From contig NC_070571.1 in assembly GCF_026914185.1 (NCBI RefSeq), positions 5,146,001 through 5,210,000 of the forward strand: a DNA stretch of 64,000 nucleotides, read 5' to 3'. Source of the DNA: Puccinia triticina. Its lineage: Eukaryota > Basidiomycota > Pucciniomycetes > Pucciniales > Pucciniaceae. A model generated the notes under the pieces. That model was not told where the DNA came from and made no database searches. It saw nothing but the letters and a program-made list of their open reading frames with translations. The stretch's first letter is position 1; every line of letters starts with the position of its first letter. Made by a program: the position numbers and the translations under genes. Shown piece after piece: positions 12,013-23,722 of this stretch.

Positions 12013-13230
12013 CGCACCGCCAGCAAAAAGCTGACGTAAACCGGATTTTGTTGCGCTGACAAAATCCAAACTTAATTTCAAACTCGCGCCCCGGGTGTGT
12101 CGTCACCTGTTGTGGATTTTGTCACCTGCCGTTCTCAGTGGCAGGTGCAAGAGAGCACAACACCGGCCATCAAGGGGACATACACACCTAGCTCCCTTGA
12201 TGGCCCGTCTGTACCGGCCATCAAGAGGAACACCCTACACCCTCTTGATGGCCCGTCTGTACCGGCCATCAAGAGGAACACCCTACACCCTCTTGATGGC
12301 CGGTCAGTACCAGCCAGCAAGAGTAAAGCACCATTTATACTCTTGATGGCCGCTACTGACCGGCCATCAAGAGGTGATACACATACCCCTCGATGGCCTG
12401 TCAGTACACCGGCCATTGAGACAAAAACACCAAACTCTTGATGGCCCGTACTGGCCGGTCATCAAGAGCAAAACTCTCTGGGTGATGTGTATACACATCA
12501 CCCTTGATGACCAGTCAGTACCAGCCATCAAGAGGAACATAATACACTCTCCATGGCCTGGACTGATCGGCCATCAAGAGGACATGCGCATCTTGCACAG
12601 TGACCCAACTGGTCATTGACAGCAAAGCGCTTCACTCTTGATGGCCAGTCAGCGCAGGCCATCAAGAGTGTAGTATATTCCTCTTGATGGCCGGTACTGA
12701 CGGGCCATTGAGTGGGGTGTGTATGTCCTCTCAATGGCCAATCAGTCCAGGCCATCAAGAGTGTATTATGTTCCTCTCAATGGCTGGTACTGACTGGTCA
12801 TCAAGGGTGATGTGTATACACATCACCCAGAGAGTTTTGCTCTTGATGACCGGCCAGTACGGGCCATCAAGAGTTTGGTGTTTTTGTCTCAATGGCCGGT
12901 GTACTGACAGGCCATCAAGGGGTATGTGTATCACCTCTTGATGGCCAGTCAGTAGCGGCCATCAAGAGTATAAATGGTGCTTTACTCTTGCTGGCCGGTA
13001 CTGACCGGCCATTGAGAGGGTGTAGGGTGTTCCTTGCAATGGCCGGTACAGACGGGCCATCAAGGGAGCTAGCTGTGTATGTCCCCTTGATATCAAGGGA
13101 GTCGTGCTCTCTTGCACCTGCCACTGAGAATGGCAGGTGACGACACACCCGGGGCGCAAGTTTGAAATTGAGTTTGGATTTTGTCAGCGCAACAAAATCC
13201 AGTTTACGTCAGCTGTTTGCTGGTGGTGTG
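12013..13230. mobile_element. 1.2-kb near-complete palindrome built from hairpin units
   Basis: The whole segment is an inverted repeat centred near 12621. The outer arms (left CRCACCRCCAGCAAA, CTGACGTAAAC; right their reverse complement ending 13230) and about 600 bp of internal sequence pair with each other, with few mismatches. One extra hairpin unit (about 12200-12290) and a 22-bp insertion near 12112 are present only in the left arm. Each arm is itself a series of smaller hairpins of the form CTCTTGATGGCC...GGCCATCAAGAG spaced every 45-60 bp. No open frame of substance. It looks like a composite foldback transposon; I could not find a convincing target-site duplication. Confidence 0.9.
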
Positions 13231-13811
13231 GGACACCACAAATTTCTATGGTGATACCGTAGTTTATTGTGTCATAGAGACCATGTTTCTAAGTTTTGTC
13301 AGACAAAGTCTGCAGATTTGGACAAGACTCATCCTTTTTTTTTTTTTTGTGTAATTTCTCACTTATGTAGCCTTTTTCCAAACATGGAAAGAGGCTCAGA
13401 AAATATCTTTTTTTAAAAAAAAAAAAAAAAAAACATTTTTTGGTTGGCCTGATGCGGGCTCAACCAGAGTGCAACATTGGTGCGCTACTCAGCGCCAGCC
13501 ATGATCGGCTTGGCCCACCCGCTGAGTGAAGCTGTTTGGGCTCTTGTCATGCCCAACCAGCTCCCCCCGTGGGAACGCTGATCAGAGCCGGGATGGGTTG
13601 GCTGGGTTAGCCACGGCTGACCCATCCGACCCAGTGGTGGCTGAGTTGCCTCACCCGCGGTGCTGGATGGGTCGGGTCAAGGGGGGCCCAACCAATCTTT
13701 GACACAATCCAATCCCGCGGTCAAAGTCTGGGTGGGCAGGTTGGCGCCCACCTGGGCCAACCTTTCGCCAACCGCGCCGTTGGGCCCACGTCAACCCAAG
13801 CTCAAATTTGA

Positions 13812-14700
13812 GTGGTGGTGTACCATAGCGGCTCAAAAAGCTGTTTTTCGGCCGGAAAATGACTTTCCTCATGGAAAACAGTTTCCCCTCGAAAACGTGT
13901 ACCACAGCACCTGTTTCTGGGGGAAATCAGAACTTGTTTTTCTCTCAAAACAATCAATTTCCAGAAACAGGTCTGACCCTGTTTCTCATGTGTGTTTTCC
14001 TTCTGCTGAGCCCCCTCCAACCAAGACACCGGGGCCTCTCTTGGCCAATGCAACATGTGTATTGGTCTCTCTCTCATCTCGGACCAATGCAACATATGTA
14101 TCGGTCCATCTCTCACCTCGGACCAACCCATGATCACCTTGGACCAAGCCAACAACTCGGTCCGTCTATCCTCCCAGACTGATATTATCAGTCTGAGAGG
14201 AATTCTCTCCTTCCTCTCCAACCAATACAACTACATTGGTTGGAGAGGAAGAGAGAGGGGTCTGCCACCAATACTATGTATTGAGTAGCTCTCTCCCCCT
14301 TCCTCTTGGGCCGCTCTATTGGATCGGTCCGAGAGGAATCCTCCCCTTCTTCCTCTCTGCCCGATATACAATTGGTCCAAGAGGAAGAAGGGGAGTGTTC
14401 CCCTCAGATTGATACATTGTATTGGTCTGAAGGGATCTCATCTTGGACCAATACACAATGAATGTATTGGTCTAGTGTTGAGGACCTTCCATCCCCCCCG
14501 GACCCATGTGTTATGTATTTATGTATGTACATACACAGTTTGGGCCAGGAGAGAAGTGCAGGAAGCCTGCAGTTGTGGTACACGATTATGGGAGGCTGTT
14601 TTTACCTCTTGATAAACTGAATATTGAAAAAAAAGAAAACTGTTTTCCTTGCGCGGGAAAAACAGATTTCGTATGGTACAGGCCCTTATACCGTACCTCC
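13812..14700. mobile_element. Foldback-like element with TTGGTCC/GGACCAA hairpins
   Basis: Degenerate inverted arms flank the block: GTACCATAGCGG, CTGTTTTTC and GAAAACAGTTT on the left, and their reverse complements plus GTGGTACACG on the right. The interior (about 14030-14490) is a run of hairpins built from CTTGGACCAATRCA and TGTATTGGTCYRAG with CT-rich spacers. The same architecture as 12013-13230 but with a different core sequence and weaker arm pairing. Confidence 0.55.
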
Positions 14701-15079
14701 CCATCCTGGCGCACGGAGAATGGGATTTTCACCCCTCTTTTCACTTTTCCTTGTGTATCTCCGTCATTCCGCAAGAACTTGTATTTTTTTTTGCTCCAGA
14801 TCAGCCCAACATGCAAGCGCTGAGGCTTGTATTTTTTTTTCTCTATGTACGCACTCATGGCAATCCTGAAAAATTATACAATACAAAATATGTTCAAGAG
14901 TGCTACTGACTCTGTAAGCCAGAATGGCAGAGATTCATCACAACACAAGAGCACGGACCCTCAAAGTAATACACAGCTTGTTTCACATGAAGCTATTTTG
15001 AGGACCGTGCTCAGTAGTGAACGTTGGCTCATACAAGTACACCATCAACATAACCAATCATCACCAAGATGACCGGGAT

Positions 15080-15485
15080 CGACCGGGATCGGCCGGTCAT
15101 TGAGGGGACTTGACACTCTCAATGACCGGTATGTTCTGGTCATCGAGAGGATAAAGCCCTCTTGAAGAATGGCACAGTACCGGTCATTGAGAGGGTCGAG
15201 TCCTCCCGATGACCGGTCGATACCGGTCATCAGGAGTGTCAAGTCCCCTCGATGACCGGTACAGACCGGTCATCGAGAGGGTTGTATACTCTTGATGGCC
15301 GGTCTGTACTGGCCATTGAGAGTGTCAAGTCCCCTTGATGACCGGCACAGACCGGTCATCAAGAGGTGGTACATATCCCTTCGATGACCGGTACAGAACC
15401 GGTCATCCAAGGCATTGTATATATCTCTCTCAATGACCGGTCTTTACCGGTCATCCAGAGGGTTATACGATCTTGATGGCGGGTC
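15080..15485. repeat. Hairpin array, GATGACCGGT type
   Basis: About eight consecutive hairpins of the form CTCTCGATGACCGGT, a 4-6 nt loop, then ACCGGTCATCGAGAG are separated by 10-16 nt spacers such as TGTCAAGTCCC. One unit carries the GATGGCC variant seen at 12-13 kb, so both arrays belong to one superfamily. Confidence 0.9.
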
Positions 15486-15800
15486 TGTGCGTCGATCGAG
15501 GGCTCAGAGGCTTGACTGTAAGTCAAAAAAAAAAATACATGTATATGTCATTGAGCACGGATCTCTTCTGTTGCTTGACTTCAGTAAATTCCAAGGTTTG
15601 GACAACTTTGAAAATTTATTTCTATTTGAAGGAGTTGTGTAAAATAACTAAGATTGTATCAGATGAGAGGCAAGAAGCAAGGCTCTACGCCAAGCGAATA
15701 ATCAAGGTTTAATGTTATGAATGCAAGAAACTGCGATGGTTTGAGAAAACCACCCAGCCAAATGGAGTTTCCAGGCTCTGCGAAAGGGGGTGATAGCGCG

Positions 15801-15882
15801 CAAGTCCCACCTGCCGAGGGCTATCGGAGGCTTGCTTCGCAAGACCAGACGCCCGCAGCAGCGAGGGACTTGAGCTAAGTTC
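15801..15882 (-). mobile_element. Short GC-rich MITE, copy 2 (inverted)
   Basis: This is the reverse complement of the 10851-10932 element with about ten differences; the conserved ends are CAAGTCCCACC and GCGAGGGACTTGAGCTAAGT. Recovering the same element in both orientations supports it as a transposed unit rather than simple duplication. Confidence 0.8.
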
Positions 15883-16748
15883 GGGGTGGCATGCACCGAA
15901 GCGCAGCGGGAGGATTGTGTGGTCCGTAGAGAGGAGTGAAGGGCTCTCTGAAGCCAGGCCAGTGCCGGCGGATTGCCGCCTCGCTAGCCGCCGCTTCCCC
16001 ATTGAGGACTAAGTGGCCAATGTCGGCGGATTTTTAGCCGGCAGCAAGTCCTCCGATGCGTTCCAGATTGCAGGAGATCATGGGCCTCATAGTGTCTGGG
16101 CGGGCCGAGGAGGACGAGTGTCCCCAGAGTCCGGCCCGCCCGCCACTTGGCGTCCAAGGGTGGCGCAGACACACACCGCTCCAGGACATGGCTCCAGAAG
16201 GCGTCCCAGGAAGACCTCCTCTGGGACAAGAGAGTTATCAAAAAAAAAACATGATCATTATACATATGGAACCCCAGAAGACCAAAGCCCGAAGCACATC
16301 GAATGGAGAGTGTGTTTTCAGTTTTCAAGATATCTTGCCCCGCATCATCTGTGTGATCGGGCGCTTGTATCAAGAAAGTAACAGACACACACACAGAGAG
16401 AGAGAGATGGAGAGAGAGAGAGAGAAAATAAGCCCAGGGTAATGATGGTGGTGGTCGTGGAGAAGGAGACCTCTAAGCATGAAATAAATAACCCAAGCTA
16501 CCGATTTTTTTTCTGTTTTTTGGTAATTACTTTTGGGGGAGGATTGGTTTTTGGTGGTGTGAGGATATAAGGAGGCCGGGTGGGAAGAATCGAACGGGAG
16601 AGAGGGCGCAGAAAGTAAGGTCACGAGGTCTAGCGTGAGGTGGTAAGAAAAGGCCAAGAGAGGCGGGGAATCAAGCGTCGTGTGGATGTCCGTCGTGAGA
16701 CAAAAAGGGGGGTTCGTAAGGGGGAGGGGGGGGGGGGGGGGGGGCACA

Positions 16749-18484
16749 TCATTGAGGGACGGGGCGTCTCCGGCGGATGGCGTTTTTGCGCGAGTGGCCG
16801 AGCCAGCCGGAGACGAGGACGAGGCTGGAGGCGGCGACGACGCAGAGGGCCCTGGCGAGGGCGGTGCGGCGCTTGTCGACGCCGCTGTGGCGCTTGACAC
16901 CGAAGAGCGTGGGCAGCCCGGACACGTGCGGGTTCCGGGCCGTCTGGAGGACCAGGGTGGGCACGGAGAAGCTCGAGGTGGCCGGCGCAGAGACGCCGGG
17001 ACCGTTGACTTGGATCGGCCGGGTGATCGGGCGGTATTGGGCCCTACATACACAGACACATATATACCGGATCAGGAGCCAGATCTTTTCGGGAAAGACA
17101 GAGAGGGGGGGGGGACGCTTACCAGAGATAGTTGTTCTGGACGGTGTTCAGGTCGGTCTGGAAGGCCGTCAGGATCTCGGTGGTGTTCGTGAGTCGGTAG
17201 TCACGGACATCGGGCGGCCCGATATCCGCCTCGACCTTCTGGAACTCGAAGTGCATGTGGAGCTTGATGCGGGGGTAAGCCTGGAGGAAGGTGGTGTTGG
17301 TGATGCAGTCCTGCCACCAGGCCTGCTTGATGGCCAGCTCGCTCGCCCCGCCGGGCACGTCCGGGTGGTAGGCCGCGCCGGACTCGGCAATCAGACAGGC
17401 CTTCGTCGGCTTCGAGGCACAGAACTGGTTGTACCAGTCGAAGCCCGTGTTCGCCCGTGTCTGGGTCTCGATCCCCGTCAGGATGTCCGCACAGAATCCG
17501 GCCGGTTGGGCAGCATTGATGTTCCGTGAGAATTGTTTGAAATCTGGTGGTAGTAGTGTCTGTCAGTGTGTGTGTGTGTTACGACGGGCTGAGAGAGAGA
17601 GAGAGAGGGAGATGGGACTGACAGACGGAGATGCCGATCCAATCGACGTAGTCGTCGCCGGGGTAGTAGGGCGTGTACGGGTCGTCGCCCTTGTCCAGCC
17701 TGCCGTTCTGGTTGGTGTCGAGGACGGCCATGTCGGTGGGGTCGATGTTGGCGGTCTGGCCGTAGGGGTAGTCGTGCCCCAAGTTGGGTGCCCAGACGAC
17801 GATCGTCTCCGGGGCGATCGCCTTGACGGCCTTGTACATCGCCTGCCATGCCTGGACGAAGGCCACCGGCTGCTGCCCATATCTGAAGGAAGCAGAAGTA
17901 AGCGAAGGGTTTGTGTGGGGGGGGGGGGGGAGGGTATGGAGGGGAAGGGATTTACTCGTTCCATCGACCCTGCATTTCGGGTGCCCATCTCAGGAAGACT
18001 GTTCGGTTAAAGTCCTTGGTGTCTGAATGTGCAGATCGGATTGGGTCAGCAAAGATGAGTGAGAGTATGTGTTATGTGTGTGTGTGTGTGTGTGTGTGTA
18101 TATAGATAGATACTGACAGGCCAGTAGTTGAGTTCCGAGGATGGTGTAGTCGGCGTCGGAGATCGTGTTGAGTGCGGCGGGGTAGACGGTGAGGAAGACG
18201 GCGGCGTCGGTGGCGGTGTTTTCGATGAGATACTCGGGCGCGGGCCCCCCGACGCCGGTGGTGTAGTTGTAGGGCAGCAGGGGCATGCGCTGGGCGATGT
18301 GGAAGACGGAGGCATTCCGCTGGAGCCGGCTGTTGAAGAGCGTGGGGGTGTCCTGGAAGCCGAGGTCGGGGTCGACCCAGACGCCGAAGTAGATCTGGTC
18401 GAGTTCGCCGAGCGCAGGCCCGGCGGCGTGGACATGGGCGGCGAGAGCGAGGGAGAGACAGACGAGCAGCTGGAGGAGATCCAT
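16749..18484 (-). CDS. Glycoside hydrolase family 26 protein (endo-mannanase type), secreted and membrane-anchored
   Basis: Five minus-strand exons, 18484-18118, 18022-17956, 17882-17623, 17543-17123 and 17043-16749, join in phase to 469 residues. MDLLQLLVCLSLALAAHVHA is a signal peptide. The GH26-like barrel includes the acid/base region LRWAPEMQGRWNEYG (Glu about 138) and the probable nucleophile in KACLIAESGAAYHP (Glu about 285), with WIGISVYF between. Asn-X-Ser/Thr sites (NASVF, NRTVF, NTTFL) suggest glycosylation. A C-terminal segment (about 427-450, ARALCVVAASSLVLVSGWLG) followed by Arg/Lys looks like a membrane anchor. GH26 enzymes cleave beta-1,4-mannans; substrate here is unproven. 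Exons are far more GC-rich than the flanks, and the introns contain (GT)n and (GA)n microsatellites. Confidence 0.88.
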
Positions 18485-19702
18485 GAATGAATGAAGTTGT
18501 ATTATTTTTATGTGCAGGGTTGGGGGCTGGGGCTGGGCTGGGGGTGGGGGGGGGTGGGGGGGAATATTGGGAGAGAGGGAGACTAGAGGGTGGCTATTTC
18601 AGGCTGGCAGGCGAGACATGCTCGAGGGTGTAGTACAGCGTACACTTCCTTGGACAGGTTGTATCGACTGTCAGGCTCAGGCTTGCCTGTACACTCACTC
18701 CACCGAGCCGGCTGCGACAGACCAGCCCGGGCTCACTCACTGCTCAGAGATGACTTGCCCCTCCACTCCGACACATTCCCCTCCAGCTGGAATCCTGGAT
18801 GAACATCACCCCGCCGAGCACATCAGCCGAGAGCCCACCTCAACCTAACACAACCACACTCTCGCCACCAGAATCATCACGATAAGCTATGTATTCGGGT
18901 TAGGGTTCAAACCCAGCAGACAGCTTGCTCCGCTGACTCATCACAATCACCATCAACACAGCACTCACATACAATACACGCATTAATCCTACATAATATT
19001 GGCTTGGATATTCAGAAGAAACTAGATCCTGACAGAACAAATATGTACAACATCTTTCGAGAGTCATTTGTACATATTTACATACATGAATACATAGATT
19101 GTCCCATCACCATGTATATCTGCTTGCATCTTCCTCCACAGAACAATCATTCACCCAGTCAACCTGTTCCCTTTCTACCAATCGTCAAGAAAGCCCAGGA
19201 AAACATCAGTCGGATATCCAAGTCCCAATTAGACAACACAGACACATAAAAATGTACACCTCAGTCATCAGTTCCACAGCCAAGACCAGTTCAGGATCAC
19301 CAGAGGAGAGCGAACAGAGCAAGAAGTGTCAAGCCAATCCAGCAGTCATATATATGGTTCATGAACCCATCAGAGCATTCAGCTTGCTTTGGCACTGTCC
19401 CCACTCATCAATCAAATCACCAAGATCAACCCACAACATCCCATTTGCTAGAAATATCTTCAATCAAGTTGGTGCTCAAACTTGGCTTGCATCTATGTAT
19501 TTCATCATGTCTAGTCTTGTTAATCAGCCGTAATCAAACTGATGCCAGGTTTTGTTTCTGAATCAGGCCTTGCTCAGCGTCCAGTTGGGGAGCATTCAGC
19601 TGATCATCAAAGCTGCCTCCCAGATCAGATAACACCACATGTGCATACAACTGTCTCCCATCCAACAGGAGGCGTGTGTCTGTTGGCCACATAATAGTAT
19701 TA

Positions 19703-19895
19703 GGGGGGTTCACGTAAGGCTGATTTCAAAAATCAGCAACCAAAACCAGCAGATGCAGCTTTTGAAAATCGTGAGAAAGCAAAAAGGTTTGGCTGGGCAG
19801 CTCCCCTTTGGAAGCACTCTGCAAGGCATAAACCTTACTCACAGGTGCATGAGCAGACAAAATCAGCATTGCTTTTTTTGCAACGTGAACCCCCC
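19703..19895. mobile_element. MITE with 13-bp TIRs and 5-bp target duplication
   Basis: The termini GGGGGGTTCACGT and ACGTGAACCCCCC are exact inverted repeats. The element is flanked on both sides by TATTA (19698-19702 and 19896-19900). It is 193 bp long and non-coding. The TIR and TSD together make this a confident non-autonomous DNA transposon; the superfamily is not determined. Confidence 0.9.
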
Positions 19896-21439
19896 TATTA
19901 GGAGCCAGCTCACACCCCTGGTTTTGATGCAGTGAAAAGATAAGCCCCATGGGTGCTCCATAGGGCAACACCCCCCCTGCCCAACCGTGGGCCACTACAC
20001 TAGACTACGCTAAATGGCCCTTGTGTGATAGTGTAGTGGGTTTTAGCTTTGGTTATTGCTGCCTTAGAGTTTGTTGGCAGCACTACGCTAACACTACACT
20101 ACATTATGCCACTTTTAGCGGAAAAATATGCTGAAAGGAGAGGTAACACAGCTTAATGGGCTTAGTTTTTGTTTGCCGGAAGGTAGCACTAGCTTAAATC
20201 CGCTAACAGCTAGCGGGCAACCCCATTAGTTTTAGCAGAATGAAGCCATGATATTGCTAATGATAGTGTAGCTGACCCAGTGCCCCCCCCACCACCATTT
20301 GAATGGCTTTGTGCTTAAGCTACAAGAGCAAACCCCTCTTTGACTCATTCATTTCCACCAACACTGTATACATGACAAGAAAATACTGAATTTTCAAATA
20401 AATCCTTTCAGGCACTGCAGATGTTTATTTAGGACAAAAAGAAGCAACTCTACATATTGAAACATTGTCTCAGAGAATGCAGAAATGTCTCTGTAGGCTG
20501 TGTATGTAGATATCCACAGGAAGTCCTCCATTTTGTTGTTCATCCCATACACAAAATCATCTGAGGCTTGATTGCATTTCCTAGCCCAATGCACGCACTT
20601 GGACCATGATGTATTAGATTGGATGGCTACATATTACACCAGTTCTTAGAAAGCATGGTTTCTGGGATTAATCACATTTTAAAAAAGAAACATTTTACAT
20701 ACACCTGCACTACAAAAGCCTTCAGCATCAAATCACCTCTGGTGCACATGGCTGTGCAGAGTATGAATTGGCTGTTCAACCAGACCTAAAACAAGTGCAA
20801 AATTCACACATACTGGAGCACCTGTAGCTTGCTAGGACTCTGGAAACACCCGAAGTAGGTGGGGGATGTAAATGTATGAATTTTCCTTTTTTTTTTTTTT
20901 TTGAAAAATTGTAGGCATGAAGTTGGTATGAATGGGATTTAAAGCCCAAGAGGTTAGGAATCAAACATGGCAGAAATGTATGAAATTTCTACCAAAATTT
21001 GCTTCAATCTGCTACTACCTGCAGCTAACCCGGCTTTTTGTCTGGGTTTTGGGGTTCCTGGGGGGATTTTGCCTCAAGCATATGCATGAAAATGTATTAA
21101 TTGGCCCCAAAAAGGCCATTGCCTGGCGCCCCCTAATGTATGAATTTAGCCAAAATTGTGGATTTTCCATTACCCACATTTATAGGGGGTTTCAAGGGTC
21201 CTAGCTTGCTCTATCTAGATCAGGAGGCACCATATCAATGAACCTAGAGAATTGTTCTGCAGACATGCGTGTGAGTGGTACCTGTTTACAACCAAAGACA
21301 GGCACCGTTAGAGCCTCTTTTGGCCAAAAAGCTTGTTGGTGGCTGTCATGTTCTCAAACCTAGCACATGTACCTTGTCTGCCAGGGAGAAGGGGCAAAAA
21401 GTGCCTCACACAGGTTTGACCTCCCATTGAGGAAATTGC

Positions 21440-22190
21440 ATGCAATCCAAATTTGGAGTGCACAATTCATGCACTCCATAAGCTTGCAGGAGTGCACACT
21501 TTTCCACTCCAAAAATGGAGTACATTATGTTGTACTCCAAAAATGTTGGAGCGCAAACTTTATACACTCCAAAAAGCATGGAGTGCACACTTTTTAAACT
21601 TCAAAAATTATGGAGTGCACGCTATTGCACTCCAAAATTGTAGTGCATCCCTGAAAATGTAAATATTTCAGAATGTAAACTTCTGCTTCATGAACTTAAT
21701 TGGAGTGTATAGATCCCCTTGATGGCTGGGTTTGACACATCATCAAGGGTAACACACTAAAACCAAGGGCCAACACAGACTAGCCATTGAAAGAAATGGA
21801 GTGCAATGACATATTAATTACTATTCTGTCCCAGTTATCAGCAGGATAAAGTATTCTCAGCAATTTTTAGTCTTGAAAAAGAATCAACATAGATTCTTGA
21901 CGGCAGTAAATGAAACAAAGTGGTCCATGATCAGCCATTGAGGGGATCATACCCCAAGTTTTTTTTGCAGTACAGGACGTGTACATTCTGAAAATATCTA
22001 CATTTTCAGGAATGAACTACACTTTTGGAGTGCAATAGTGTGCACTCCATGCTTATAATCTTTTGGAGTGCATAACATGTGCACTCCAACATTTTTGGAG
22101 TACAAGGTAATGCACTCCATTTTTGGAGCAGGAAAGTGTGCACACCACACACTGTAATGCACCCCATTTTTGGAGTGCATGCTAACTTAA
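21440..22190. mobile_element. Foldback block built from GGAGTGCA/TGCACTCC hairpins
   Basis: The left arm (about 21450-21660) and right arm (about 22000-22190) are inverted relative to each other: AATGGAGTGCACACTT-like units on one side are answered by TGCACTCCA and TTTTGGAGTGCA units on the other. Shared inner borders read TGAAAATGTAAATATTTCAG on the left and CTGAAAATATCTACATTTTCAG on the right. Each arm is a chain of short hairpins. The 340-bp centre contains GATGGCTGG...CATCAAGGG, a relative of the GATGGCC hairpins. Confidence 0.8.
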
Positions 22191-22193
22191 CAC

Positions 22194-22375
22194 AAGTCCC
22201 CCCTGGTGGGAGGATCACTGTGTAGCACTGGATGGCGGCAAAGCACCCCCTCCTGCAGGGAGGGACTTGCATATTATTGCAGATTTTACACAGGACCAGA
22301 AATTTTGTTTGGCTGGGAGGTTTTTGAATTTTTATAGCTCCTCCCCCAGCCTCTCCAAAGGTCTGTCCCAACCAC
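22194..22375. mobile_element. Non-autonomous element, AAGTCCCCCC-end family
   Basis: TAACACAAGTCCCCCCTGGT, the GC-rich body and the following AGGTTTTTGAATTTTTATAG CTCCTCCCCCAGCCTCTCC stretch match 57559-57735 in inverted orientation. The matching region extends past the GC-rich core into AT-rich sequence, so this is a larger dispersed repeat than the 82-bp MITE at 10.85 kb although the ends are related. Confidence 0.7.
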
Positions 22376-23722
22376 ACTTTATGCTACATCATTGCCTCTA
22401 AAATTTGGCCTACTAAGATTTCATCTATCACTAACCACTGACCTTTAATAATGTTTTGAAAAAATGAACAATGTGCAAGTTTTCCAAATTAGGCTCCATG
22501 GTTTGTTACTCTATGAATCATTTTATTGCTACAAGACTGGTGAATAGCACAAATTCTTCACATGGACAGAACCTATTCACCCTTTTTTTGTAGCAGACAG
22601 CTCCTGACCCAATTGAGAGGTAACACATAAGCCTCTCCTACGGAGACCACTCCGCGCAGGTCCCCCAGACATCCATTTGAGTGGCTTTGTTAAGCTAGGA
22701 GTGCATGTGGTAATTTTTTAGAGTGCATAAAGTTTTTAGAGTGCAAAAAGGTGGACTCTTGTCACCCGCTCCCTGAGACACTGCAAGAAAAAAATGGTAT
22801 CCTGCAAGTCTTCCTTGGCCCTCAAAAGCAGCAAAAATGCATGCCAAAAAATTTTGGAGCATCCCCTGTACAGTATTGTACAGCAACTTATACGCTACTT
22901 TTCCTCAGTGCTTGGAAACTTCAATCAGGAGGATCCGGGCTCCATATCAGCAGCTACAAGACCCAAATTGCATCAGAAGAAGCCAGAGGGGCAACCTCAA
23001 CAGGCGGAGGGATCTTGAAAAAAATGAAAAGAGTGAAAAAAGCCTGATACAGGCTGATATTCCTGGGGCTCTCAGGCCAGACATAGGTTTTTGCAGGTAA
23101 GCCTCTATGTGAGACAGAGACCCTGCGGGGCCTCTCACTGGGAGGCTTTGTCAAGCTCGAGAGGTTCCCTGCTCTGAGCGGCGTTGGAATGCAAGTGGCC
23201 TTGTCCCTGCCGCGATCGTCTGTGAGAAAGAGACCCTGCGGGGCTTCCCCTCCCGGATCCTTGCTCAAGAGGCTCACGCTGAGCTCGGGAATATGTTCGC
23301 AAGCTGAAGTGGTAGATGCGGAATGATCTTACGGTACTCAGAAACGACTATGCTCATGTCAGAGAATGACACCAATAAAAACGAGCAAGCCGCCTAGTTA
23401 TGGTGACTAGAGAAAGAGAGAGGAAGTTGGAAGCCAGGTGAAAATGACTGATCGACAGAGAGAGAAGCTTACACGAGGAAATTAGAACAAAAAGTGAATA
23501 TTGTACAAGCGCGTGATGGTTTTTGCAATACAATATGACTGGGCTGAGGGGAGAGGGTCGAAGGGGGTCGCTGGACAACCGAATGTACATTTTATAAGTT
23601 AATGAATTGGGTGATTTGAATTCCTTTGCCTGCACCGAATCGCACGGGGGTATATAAGTGGGTGACATCTCGACTTCGTAGTCTCAAGATAGTAGGTGGG
23701 GGCGAATTGGAGCCGAGGAATG

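Larger units (their letters stand above)
10533..16748. other. Repeat-dominated stretch between the secreted-protein gene and GH26
   Basis: Apart from the secreted-protein promoter, no gene is supported over 6.2 kb. It contains inverted copies of one MITE (10851-10932 and 15801-15882), a GC-rich repeat at 11.66-11.95 kb related to 23.1-23.28 kb, the 1.2-kb palindrome (12013-13230), poly-T and poly-A tracts near 13.35-13.43 kb, a second foldback region (13.8-14.7 kb), a hairpin array (15.08-15.49 kb) and GA/CA microsatellites (16.38-16.43 kb). Confidence 0.7.
18485..23722. other. Intergenic stretch, mostly repeats
   Basis: The first 300 bp upstream of GH26 (GGGGT-rich near 18540) presumably hold its promoter. 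Between 18.85 and 19.68 kb I see nothing recognisable. From there on it is repeats: a MITE (19703-19895), an element with GGGCCACTAC and GTAGTG motifs (19.99-20.3 kb), a relative of the 9.3-kb repeat (20.86-21.2 kb), the GGAGTGCA foldback block (21.44-22.19 kb), a MITE-type sequence (22.19-22.37 kb) and a GC-rich repeat (23.1-23.28 kb). Confidence 0.6.

Noticed and set aside
12160..13110. CRISPR array
   Set aside because: Units are inverted-repeat hairpins with variable similar spacers and the locus is in a eukaryotic genome; there are no cas genes and the whole block is one palindrome.
16370..17059. 229-aa Ser/Pro-rich open frame on the minus strand
   Set aside because: It is a shifted-frame reading of the GH26 last exon extended through GC-rich and CT-repeat sequence.
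17478..17988. Arg/Pro-rich open frames overlapping GH26 exons
   Set aside because: Alternate frames of GC-rich coding sequence; the GH26 motifs fix the true frame.
18895..18920. GGGTTCAAACCC as a tRNA T-arm
   Set aside because: No acceptor stem, D arm or anticodon arm can be folded around it; simply a short palindrome.
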